9,428 nucleotides of DNA, from positions 66,384-75,811 of the forward strand of contig CP070681.1 in assembly GCA_020352575.1 (NCBI GenBank). Direction: 5' to 3'. A model generated the notes under the pieces. The model did no database searches. It was given only the letters and a program-made list of their open reading frames with translations, and had not been told where the DNA came from. The number at the start of each line of letters is the position of its first letter. The first letter of the stretch is position 1. This document shows positions 1 through 5,554 of the stretch, one piece after another. This DNA is from Acidimicrobiia bacterium (GTDB lineage Bacteria; Actinomycetota; Acidimicrobiia; Spongiisociales; JAENVV01). Both the position numbers and the translations under genes were made by a program.

Positions 1-223
1 TCGACAGGGTCAATTGCAGCACACCGAGGAACACCAGCGACGCCCCTCCGATGGAAAGCCACCAAATGGCGCCACCGAACAGCCCCAGCGCGGCAAGGAC
101 GCCGACATAGAGCGTCGACACTGCGATGGCCAACAGCGCACCTCGCAGAATCGCGAGCGGCGACGGACGACCAGTGGACTCGATCAGGTACCGAGTGCTG
201 GGCTTGCTTCGTACGAGTTGCAT
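1..223 (-). CDS. Membrane protein, partial (C-terminus beyond left edge)
   Basis: The reverse strand is open from an ATG at 223 to the left edge, giving 74 visible residues with no stop. The protein begins with a short polar, basic N-terminus (about residues 1-25). Two hydrophobic segments follow at about 26-48 and 51-71, the second containing a Trp-Trp pair, so this is an integral membrane protein. The start is supported by a purine-rich Shine-Dalgarno stretch (GGGAGAGGTGAG) just upstream. An 8-bp hairpin lies directly upstream of that site. It is the last of three leftward membrane-protein genes, but a gap of about 300 bases separates it from the previous one, so it may have its own promoter. 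I do not recognise the family, and its length is unknown. Confidence 0.7.
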   Translation of the reverse strand, partial: MQLVRSKPSTRYLIESTGRPSPLAILRGALLAIAVSTLYVGVLAALGLFGGAIWWLSIGGASLVFLGVLQLTLS

Positions 224-520
224 GCCTCTCACCTCTCCCGGGGGACCCGTTGTCCCCCGCAGTCAGGAGCCCTCACACTCCGGATCCGATGCCCCTCGGC
301 GTTCGTCCGTTCCGGGATTCCTCGGTCTCCTACCTGCCAGTGTCTGGGACCAACAGAAGGCTGACTGTCAGGAAGGTTCCGCTGGTCGCGGGTTTCGTGT
401 GGGGCAATCACCCCACTGGAGCGCCCTCAGCGTTGAAGCGATCGCGGCGCGTGGGAGTTGGTCCGCCCTGCGCGAGGCCGAGCGGGTTCGAAGGGACGCC
501 AGCCGGTTTCTCGCTCCGGC
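224..520. other. Intergenic region without a convincing gene
   Basis: This 297-base gap lies between two leftward genes. It holds the 8-bp hairpin at 239-259 and a weaker 6-bp inverted repeat at 399-416 (GTGGGG / CCCCAC, 6-base loop) that could end the upstream transcript but lacks a T-tract. Scanning for TANNNT boxes on the leftward strand found no clear promoter. The open frames crossing it have Arg/Pro/Ser-rich translations typical of GC-rich noise. Confidence 0.5.
239..259 (-). promoter_or_regulatory. GC-rich hairpin just upstream of the ribosome-binding site
   Basis: A perfect 8-bp inverted repeat (CGGGGGAC / GTCCCCCG) with a 5-base loop is seen directly. On the leftward transcript it ends right where the purine-rich ribosome-binding region of the gene starting at 223 begins. 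It could be a 5'-UTR stem that affects stability or translation, a protein operator, or a terminator for transcription arriving from upstream. No T-tract follows, which weakens the terminator reading. Confidence 0.45.
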
Positions 521-676
521 TCATCTACGACGAGCCCGGGCGTCGACGGCAATGAGCGAGAGGCCCACGATGCCGATGGCGGTCGGAACGGCGGTCACGA
601 TATCGTCGGTGGCCACGAGCATCGCCGCGGCGGCGAGCACCATGAGCAGCCCGCCCCAGAATCGACCCGATCTCAC
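521..676 (-). CDS. Small two-helix membrane protein (51 aa)
   Basis: This small gene starts at GTG 676 and ends at TGA 523-521. A GGGAGGT Shine-Dalgarno (687-681) with a 4-base spacer decides this start over longer in-frame options that would overlap the upstream gene. The product has a short basic N-terminus, a hydrophobic stretch at about residues 7-22, an acidic Asp-Asp turn at 24-25, a second hydrophobic stretch at about 26-43, and a basic tail rich in Arg. That pattern fits a helical hairpin with cytoplasmic ends by the positive-inside rule. It lies 64 bases downstream of the six-helix membrane-protein gene and is probably co-transcribed with it. I recognise no family; it could be a small partner subunit of that neighbour. 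Confidence 0.6.
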   Translation of the reverse strand: MRSGRFWGGLLMVLAAAAMLVATDDIVTAVPTAIGIVGLSLIAVDARARRR

Positions 677-680
677 GGCA

Positions 681-687
681 ACCTCCC
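681..687 (-). promoter_or_regulatory. Ribosome-binding site deciding a GTG start
   Basis: GGGAGGT on the reverse strand lies 4 bases before the GTG at 676. It is the only good Shine-Dalgarno in this stretch and sets the start of the 51-residue membrane protein. Confidence 0.6.
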
Positions 688-740
688 GTTGGACGATCGA
701 CCCGAACCTACGCGCCTGCGTCCGGATTCCGACACAAGGC

Positions 741-1334
741 CTAGACGAGGAGCATCGATAGCCCGACTGCGAACGTGAACACGTGCGCCCAGAAAGGAGG
801 CTCTGCGACAAACCGAAGACGGGGTAGTGCGAAGAGCCCGACCATGACGACTGCCCAGGTGATGCCTGCGGCGGGGAGCCAGTCGACGACCAACGACCTC
901 CCCACAAGGCCGAGTGCAATGGGGACGGTTGCCGCATAGGCCGTTCCCATGTGGACGGTGTGGCCGAGGTCGACCCACGCTGAGAGCGGCCGATACGAGG
1001 CGGGGACCGCTCCTCCACTCGCTGCCGACTCGGCCGCCCACTCCCCCACCGTCAACCGGAACGCCAGCGCACCGAGCCACGGCACCGCGCCGACAGTGTA
1101 GAGCCCCGCACCCAGGGCGACCCTCGGGTCGACGTGCGCCAACCCCCAAAGTCCCGCCGCCGTGAGGGCCACGGCAGGGATCATCAGACCGTGGATCCAA
1201 CGTCGTCGGGCCCGGTCGGCGTGCACCGTGACGAGCGCCTCCTCCATCGGAGCCTCGTACTCCAGGCGCCACATCGAGGCCCCCACCATGAAGAGCCCAA
1301 AGCCACCCACGAGCGTCCATGCGACGAAGTCCAT
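741..1334 (-). CDS. Six-helix integral membrane protein, unknown family
   Basis: The 197-residue product is dominated by about six hydrophobic segments, near residues 3-20, 49-68, 73-93, 126-146, 152-171 and 181-197. A charged loop at about 23-48 holds an Arg-rich patch (RARRR, 41-45), and the longest polar loop is near 97-124. Two histidines (125 and 128) sit at the start of the fourth helix, but nothing proves a cofactor role. An ideal AAGGAGG Shine-Dalgarno (1347-1341) with a 6-base spacer supports the ATG at 1334. The gene is divergent from the cupin gene, with 110 bases between the starts, and is followed by the 51-residue membrane protein. I do not recognise the family. A transporter-like or membrane-stress role is possible but not shown. 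Confidence 0.75.
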   Translation of the reverse strand: MDFVAWTLVGGFGLFMVGASMWRLEYEAPMEEALVTVHADRARRRWIHGLMIPAVALTAAGLWGLAHVDPRVALGAGLYTVGAVPWLGALAFRLTVGEWAAESAASGGAVPASYRPLSAWVDLGHTVHMGTAYAATVPIALGLVGRSLVVDWLPAAGITWAVVMVGLFALPRLRFVAEPPFWAHVFTFAVGLSMLLV

Positions 1335-1414
1335 CCGATCCCTCCTTCAACCCTTGGACGCATCGAATGGCGGGAGCGTTTCGGGTTCCACGGGCGGCGC
1401 CAGCACTCCGTTGA

Positions 1415-1420
1415 TAGGCT
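1415..1420 (+). promoter_or_regulatory. Probable -10 box for the cupin gene
   Basis: TAGGCT matches the actinobacterial TANNNT consensus. It would give a leader of about 18 bases that contains the AGGGAGGG ribosome-binding site. No good -35 hexamer is seen at 16-18 bases upstream, which is common in these genomes. Confidence 0.4.
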
Positions 1421-1444
1421 CGCCGCCCAGCAGAGGGAGGGAAC

Positions 1445-1897
1445 ATGTGGACCGATGACAACCTTATGGTGCTCAATCCCGAGGACCAGGTGGCACGGGG
1501 GAACATCACCCATCTCATGTCGGCGTCCGAGTCGGTCGGAGGCTGGGGCGCAGTCTTGGTCACCGGCAAGCGAGGCACCTCGGGCAGGACCCACATCCAC
1601 CGAGGTGAGTCCGAGGCCTTTTTCATCATCGAAGGTGAAATGGACCTGTGTGGGGCCTCCTCGATCACCCCGTTGGTCCCGGGCGCGTTCGTCCTCGTCC
1701 CTCCCGACACCGAGCACGGGCTCCGCATCACCAGCGACGAAGCCAAGTGGCTGGCCATCTGGCCGTCGGCCTTGGACGGACTGATCGATGACGTCGAAGC
1801 GGCGAAGGCAGAGGGTCGGGACGACAAAGAGACCCTCGACGAGATCCGGAGTCGCCACGCCGTCGAGCCGGGCGGACCCATCGCCCATCTCGACTGA
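1445..1897 (+). CDS. Single-domain cupin protein
   Basis: This 150-residue protein has one cupin beta-barrel. Motif 1 is seen as THIHRGESEAFFIIEG (residues 49-64): His50 and His52 plus Glu57 are the usual metal ligands, and FFIIEGEM is the typical following strand. Motif 2 is at about residues 80-94 (PGAFVLVPPDTEHGL), with His91 as the fourth ligand. All four metal ligands are therefore present, which suggests a metal-binding, possibly catalytic, cupin. A charged, probably helical C-terminal tail follows from about residue 110 and ends in a flexible Gly/Pro segment. The start has a strong AGGGAGGG Shine-Dalgarno. It lies 40 bases before the Lrp-like gene. The substrate cannot be deduced: cupins of this size include small-molecule isomerases, dioxygenases and sensors. 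Confidence 0.85.
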   Translation: MWTDDNLMVLNPEDQVARGNITHLMSASESVGGWGAVLVTGKRGTSGRTHIHRGESEAFFIIEGEMDLCGASSITPLVPGAFVLVPPDTEHGLRITSDEAKWLAIWPSALDGLIDDVEAAKAEGRDDKETLDEIRSRHAVEPGGPIAHLD

Positions 1898-1925
1898 CTT
1901 CCTGTCGCCCTCACCCGACCCGGGC

Positions 1926-1931
1926 TAGGAT
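1926..1931 (+). promoter_or_regulatory. -10 box predicting a leaderless mRNA
   Basis: TAGGAT ends 6 bases before the ATG at 1938, so initiation at the usual distance would place the 5' end at or next to the start codon. There is no Shine-Dalgarno between the box and the ATG, which agrees with leaderless translation. The -35 region is weak. Confidence 0.5.
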
Positions 1932-1937
1932 CGCCGC

Positions 1938-2171
1938 ATGGTCAACGCCTACATCCTCATCCAGACCGAGGTCGGTCGTGCCGCCGCCGTCGCCGAAGCC
2001 GTACGCGGCATCTCGGGTATCGAGCAGGTCGATGACGTGACGGGCCCGTACGACGTCATCGTGCGTGCCGGCGCCGAGTCGGTCGACGAACTCGGCCGCC
2101 TGGTCGTCGCCCAGGTGCAGGCAGTGGCGGGCATCACCCGCACGCTCACCTGCCCGGTCGTCCACCTCTAG
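1938..2171 (+). CDS. Stand-alone Lrp/AsnC ligand-binding (RAM) domain protein
   Basis: The 77-residue product matches the C-terminal RAM domain of Lrp/AsnC regulators and has no helix-turn-helix. It shows the first strand AYILIQTEVG (4-13), a helix, the family's GPYDVIV turn (36-42) with its conserved Gly and Asp, a second helix, and the closing strand GITRTLTCPVV (65-75). Such single-domain proteins usually form dimers or larger rings that bind amino acids or other small effectors at subunit interfaces. They may modulate full-length Lrp proteins or enzymes. The gene probably starts from a leaderless transcript. It converges on the Ddl-like gene with only 4 bases between the two stop codons. 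The ligand and partner are unknown. Confidence 0.85.
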   Translation: MVNAYILIQTEVGRAAAVAEAVRGISGIEQVDDVTGPYDVIVRAGAESVDELGRLVVAQVQAVAGITRTLTCPVVHL

Positions 2172-2175
2172 GCGC

Positions 2176-3264
2176 TCACCCGAGCTTCGCTGCGATGCTG
2201 CCGGCGTCCCTGAGGGCGCTGCCGTCTGCGCCTGCCACCGTGTAGCTCGGGCCTTCACCTCGCTCGGCTTCTTCGAGCATGTCCTCGAACAGGGTGATCG
2301 GCGCCACCCCTGCCTCCCGCCAGAGGTAGGTACTGAACGAACCCGGCGGGTTGTTGACCTCGTTCACGAAGACCTCCCCGTCGACGAGGAGGAAGTCCAT
2401 CCTGGCCACGCCCCGCACGCCGGCGACGCGGGACACCGTTGCTGCAAGCAGTCGCAGACGGTCGCCAATCTCCTCCGGGATGTCCGCCGGGAGTTCCCGT
2501 CGGGAGCCCGCCAGCCCACCGCCCGAGAGGTACTTCTCCTGGTAGCCGTAGAAGCCTGCTTTCAGCGGCCGTTCGATCGGTGACAGTTGCAGCACGGGCC
2601 AGGTGCGCACGGCCACGTTGAGGTCCTCGGCCCCCTCGATGAATGGTTCCAACACGCCCCCGAGGGACATGTGTGGACTGGTGCGGAGCAGGGCGACGGC
2701 CGTGGCGTGGTCCTCCACGATCTCGATCCCGATCGACGAACCCCCGAAACGGGGCTTGACGATGAAGGGTCCAGCGCCCTCGGGTTGGACATCTGGGTCG
2801 AGCGGCTGCCGGTCCAGCACGGGAAGGCCGGCCGCGGCCATCGAGGCACCAAACGCCAGTTTGTCCATTGCCAGCGACTGGTTGGCGACCGACGGACCGG
2901 TGCCCCGGATGCCCGCCGAGTCGAGGAGCGCCTGGAGCGTCCCATCCTCACCCGGTCGACCGTGACAGGCATTGAGCACCACTTCCACACCCAGTGACTT
3001 CCGGCCGAGCCGCCCGCCGGTTACGAATCCTGCGCCTGGAACTGCCTCGAAACGCAGTTCCTTCGCATCCCTCGGCACACCATCTACGAAGTCGGCGCCC
3101 TCTGCCCGGGGGTCGACCTCGAACCACTCCCCCGTCTTGGTCCAGTAGACGGCGACGAGGTCCACCCCACCTTCGGCAAGGGTCCTGGCAGCCATGAGGC
3201 CGGTGAGGATCGAGATGTCATGCTCGGGGGATGGGCCACCGAAGACAACGGCGATGCGCGGCAT
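2176..3264 (-). CDS. ddl: D-alanine--D-alanine ligase-like ATP-grasp enzyme
   Basis: The 362-residue protein has the Ddl architecture. FGGPSPEHDIS (8-18) carries the substrate-facing Glu14. HGRPGEDGTLQ (101-111), the MDK at 133-135 and the ATP-grasp motif VKPRFGGSSIGI (169-180) follow. YQEKYLS (241-247) corresponds to the omega-loop Tyr segment (YEAKYLS in E. coli DdlB), and RMDF (288-291) comes next. These fit ATP-dependent joining of two D-amino acids, normally D-Ala to D-Ala, in the cytoplasm. The metal/second-substrate region reads NEVNNPPGSFSTYLW (301-315), whereas typical enzymes have N-T-x-P-G with a downstream Ser-Leu or Ser-Met, so the second amino acid may not be D-Ala. The start was chosen at the second of two nearby ATGs (3264 rather than 3270) because a -10 box predicts a leaderless transcript there. 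It is the last gene of the operon, 31 bases after the MurF-like gene. Confidence 0.85.
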   Translation of the reverse strand: MPRIAVVFGGPSPEHDISILTGLMAARTLAEGGVDLVAVYWTKTGEWFEVDPRAEGADFVDGVPRDAKELRFEAVPGAGFVTGGRLGRKSLGVEVVLNACHGRPGEDGTLQALLDSAGIRGTGPSVANQSLAMDKLAFGASMAAAGLPVLDRQPLDPDVQPEGAGPFIVKPRFGGSSIGIEIVEDHATAVALLRTSPHMSLGGVLEPFIEGAEDLNVAVRTWPVLQLSPIERPLKAGFYGYQEKYLSGGGLAGSRRELPADIPEEIGDRLRLLAATVSRVAGVRGVARMDFLLVDGEVFVNEVNNPPGSFSTYLWREAGVAPITLFEDMLEEAERGEGPSYTVAGADGSALRDAGSIAAKLG

Positions 3265-3271
3265 GCCCATG

Positions 3272-3299
3272 AGGCTAGTGACGGGGTGGCGATGGTCAG
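3272..3299 (-). promoter_or_regulatory. Internal promoter for the ddl-like gene
   Basis: On the reverse strand CTGACC (3299-3294) and TAGCCT (3277-3272) are separated by 16 bases. The -35 hexamer contains the stop codon of the MurF-like gene, and the -10 box ends 7 bases before the ATG at 3264. No Shine-Dalgarno precedes that ATG. The arrangement predicts separate, leaderless expression of the ligase in addition to read-through from the operon. Confidence 0.45.
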
Positions 3300-4828
3300 G
3301 GGTAGTGACCGGGGAGGTCGTTCTCGTAGAGGACTGCGTCGCCGGGTCCGAGGTGTGCCCGTACCCATGCCACGGCGGTGTCCCGGTCGGGGAACCCGTG
3401 GACGGTCGCCGAGCCCTCGGCAGCACCTTCGAGCAGGGCCCTGCGGTTCGTGCGCTTCACCACCACCACATCATCGGCAACCCGGGATGCAGCGGCACCG
3501 AACGCCCGGTTCTCCTCGGCCTGCATGTTCCCGAGCTCCACCATGCCCGGCGTCACGACGACCCTGCGGCCATCGAAGGCCCCGAGCAGTGCGAGTGAGC
3601 TCGCCGCCCCGGCCGGGTTCGAGTTGAACGTGTTGTCGATGATGGAGAAGCCCCCGTCGGCGGTGACGATCGACTGTCGGTGTTCCGGAGTCTCCGCGCC
3701 GGCGAACGCCCCCGCGAGGCCATGGAGGGGAACGTCGGCTGCAAGGCCGATCCCGAGGGCAACGGCGAGGTTCGTGGCGAACGGCACCTTGGGGATGTGC
3801 TCGACCACCGTCCCGTCGATCGTGGCGGTCCACGAATCGCCTGCGTCGCTCACGGTCACGTCGAGGCCCGGTGTCGTGCCGCATCGGATGACCCGTTTGC
3901 CGCTCGCCTCCAGCACGTTGGCGTGGGCGGCAAGCCGTTCGTCATCGGCATTCACCACGGCAACCCGCGCCCGTTCGAAGATCTCCGCCTTTGAACTGAG
4001 CGTCACGTCCAACGACCCGAAACGCTCGAGGTGGACCGGGCCGATCGCCGTGATCGCTGCGATGTCCGGCGGCAGCCACTCGCACATCGCCCGCACTTCA
4101 CCAGGCCCGTAGGCACCCATCTCCGCCACGAACCACTTCGTGCCGGGGGCGAGGTGCTCATTGACCGCCCGGGACAGACCCATGGCGTTGTTGAACGAGG
4201 CGGGGCTCGCCATGGTCGGACCCGCAAGGCCGAGGGTGCGGCGCACGTACTCCTTGGCAGTCGTCTTGCCATACGAGCCGGTGATGGCCACCACGCCGGG
4301 ACCGACCTGGCGGAGCCGGGTACGCGCCTTCTCGATCCACTGTCGCTGCAGCCGCCGTTCGATCGGCCACGCCACCCGCATGGCGAGATCCATCACGAGG
4401 TCGCCGCCCAGCGTCACCGCGGCGAGGCCAGCGAGGAGGCCCCGCACACCGAGCCACCACCAGGTCAGGCCGAGGAATACCGCAGCACCGGCGGCGGCGA
4501 GGCCAGCGAGACGCTTCACCCGGGCCGTCCACGCCATCCCCTTGGCCGACAGGCCGAACGGCCAGAACGCAGCGATGACGCCGAGTACCGCCGCCGAGAC
4601 CACCCCGAGTGGTGCGGGTGCCCAGGCAGCGAGCGCCAGCACGGTGAGGAGGACAGCGGCGAGGACATTGGCGATGCCGGCGACGCTCCAGCGGAAGGCG
4701 AAGCGGATCGTGGAACCGGGCAGGTAGTGCTCGCGCTGGGCGACGTACAGCCAGCGTCGCCAGATCGCGACGAGGCCCACGAGTTGGAGCGGAAGCACGA
4801 TGGCGGGGAGGAACCCGATCTCACCCAC
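3296..4828 (-). CDS. murF: Membrane-anchored MurF-like Mur ligase
   Basis: The 510-residue protein has two parts. Residues 1-150 hold about five hydrophobic segments (near 6-24, 47-70, 72-93, 107-126, 129-149) in place of MurF's soluble UDP-sugar-binding domain. From about 175 it is a Mur ligase of MurF type: P-loop ITGSYGKTT (182-190), FNNAMGLS (212-219), AEMGAYGPGEV (235-245), IGPVHLERFGSL (262-273), the probable carbamylated Lys280, DNTFNSNP (398-405) and PGMVELG (427-433). MurF proper joins D-Ala-D-Ala to UDP-MurNAc-tripeptide. The C-terminal domain differs: it ends YENDLPGHYP where MurF usually has a KGSR-like substrate motif. Start GTG 4828 has GGAGG 6 bases upstream and overlaps the hydrolase stop by 8 bases. 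Its neighbour ddl suggests dipeptide attachment, possibly to a lipid-linked acceptor (inference). The symbol is provisional. Confidence 0.75.
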   Translation of the reverse strand: MGEIGFLPAIVLPLQLVGLVAIWRRWLYVAQREHYLPGSTIRFAFRWSVAGIANVLAAVLLTVLALAAWAPAPLGVVSAAVLGVIAAFWPFGLSAKGMAWTARVKRLAGLAAAGAAVFLGLTWWWLGVRGLLAGLAAVTLGGDLVMDLAMRVAWPIERRLQRQWIEKARTRLRQVGPGVVAITGSYGKTTAKEYVRRTLGLAGPTMASPASFNNAMGLSRAVNEHLAPGTKWFVAEMGAYGPGEVRAMCEWLPPDIAAITAIGPVHLERFGSLDVTLSSKAEIFERARVAVVNADDERLAAHANVLEASGKRVIRCGTTPGLDVTVSDAGDSWTATIDGTVVEHIPKVPFATNLAVALGIGLAADVPLHGLAGAFAGAETPEHRQSIVTADGGFSIIDNTFNSNPAGAASSLALLGAFDGRRVVVTPGMVELGNMQAEENRAFGAAASRVADDVVVVKRTNRRALLEGAAEGSATVHGFPDRDTAVAWVRAHLGPGDAVLYENDLPGHYP

Positions 4829-5552
4829 GGAGAGCCTCCAACTCGGTGATCACGTGGCGGAGCAGGTCGGGCTGTTCGAACACGACGTCGTGGCCCCCGT
4901 CGACGAGTGTGGCGCCGGCGTCGGTGTCGAGCAGGTCGAGGGCCTCCTCGACGATCCATGCTCCTGCCGCGTTGTCGTCGCGCCCCCACAGGAGGCGGAC
5001 GGGGATCTTCACCTTTCGGAGTTCGTCCTCGTAGGTCTCGTTCACGACACGCACGAGCACGTCGCGCATCACCCCTTCGGCGGCCCGATAGTCAGCAGAG
5101 CCGTACTTGCGCCTGGCGGCTTCGAGTCGTTCATCCCCGATGAGACCAACGCCCGCTGCCCAGCGGATGAACCGGTACATGGGCTTGGGTTTCGCGGTTG
5201 ACTGCCGTCGCAGCAGCGGTACCCCCGCGAGCACGAGCCCGGCCATCGGGTGACCGTCCGCGGCGAGGCAGACGCCGACACGGCCGCCGAACGAGTGCCC
5301 GACCACCACCGGGGGTGCCGGGAACTGGTCGAGGACCGGTGCGACAGCGGTGGCGTACTCCCGGGCACCCCACCCATCCGGCGGGGCTGGAGAGGCACCG
5401 AACCCGGGGAGGTCGAGGGCGACGGCGTCGATGCCGTCGAGGACTTCAGCGAAGTTGGTCCGGTCCCTCCCCCACCCGTGGAGGGCGAGGACTCGTGGCG
5501 AGTCGCCGGTGACCTCTCCGAAGAGGTCGTCGGTGAGGGCGCGGAGGGCCAC
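4821..5552 (-). CDS. Alpha/beta hydrolase
   Basis: The 243-residue protein is a complete alpha/beta-hydrolase fold. The oxyanion segment is LALHGWGRD (22-30), the nucleophile elbow is GHSFGG with Ser87 (85-90), the acid is in LLWGRDD (Asp192 or Asp193), and the base is His221 in GGHDVVF. A basic cap region covers about 114-180. No signal peptide is seen, so it is probably cytoplasmic. The GTG start lies 2 bases after the fabI stop with no clear Shine-Dalgarno, so translation is probably coupled to fabI. Its end overlaps the start of the MurF-like gene by 8 bases, tying its expression to the Mur ligase. The substrate is unknown: a peptide or ester of the cell-wall branch, or a thioester linked to fatty-acid synthesis, are both conceivable. 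Confidence 0.85.
   Translation of the reverse strand: MALRALTDDLFGEVTGDSPRVLALHGWGRDRTNFAEVLDGIDAVALDLPGFGASPAPPDGWGAREYATAVAPVLDQFPAPPVVVGHSFGGRVGVCLAADGHPMAGLVLAGVPLLRRQSTAKPKPMYRFIRWAAGVGLIGDERLEAARRKYGSADYRAAEGVMRDVLVRVVNETYEDELRKVKIPVRLLWGRDDNAAGAWIVEEALDLLDTDAGATLVDGGHDVVFEQPDLLRHVITELEALRG
4835..4839 (-). promoter_or_regulatory. Ribosome-binding site deciding the GTG start of the Mur ligase
   Basis: GGAGG lies inside the end of the hydrolase gene, 6 bases before GTG 4828. It supports that start, so the hydrophobic N-terminal segment is part of the protein. Confidence 0.6.
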
Positions 5553-5554
5553 CG

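Noticed and set aside
399..416. Inverted repeat as a terminator of the leftward transcript
   Set aside because: The stem is only 6 bp, lies about 105 bases beyond the stop codon and has no T-tract; the evidence is too thin for a terminator call.
126..761. A 211-codon forward open frame over the left part of the window
   Set aside because: It overlaps the leftward membrane-protein genes that have Shine-Dalgarno sites and hydrophobic segments. Its own translation is low-complexity Ser/Ala/Arg/Pro with no start signal.
673..1914. A 413-codon reverse-strand open frame
   Set aside because: It lies antisense to the cupin gene and in another frame of the six-helix membrane protein. Its translation is rich in Arg, Ser and Pro with no recognisable domain, and the overlapping frames have clear family motifs or ribosome-binding sites.
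2176..3264. VanA-type D-Ala-D-lactate ligase (glycopeptide resistance)
   Set aside because: The omega-loop keeps the YQEKY tyrosine segment of D-Ala-D-Ala ligases, and no vanH or vanX homologue is seen in the window.
3296..4828. CapB/PgsB poly-gamma-glutamate ligase as an alternative identity for the membrane Mur ligase
   Set aside because: Both have a membrane N-terminus and a Mur-type P-loop. However, the P-loop (GSYGKTTAKEY), FNNAMGLS, EMGAYGPGEV and IGPVHLERFGS here follow the MurF pattern, and no pgsC/pgsA-like genes are adjacent.
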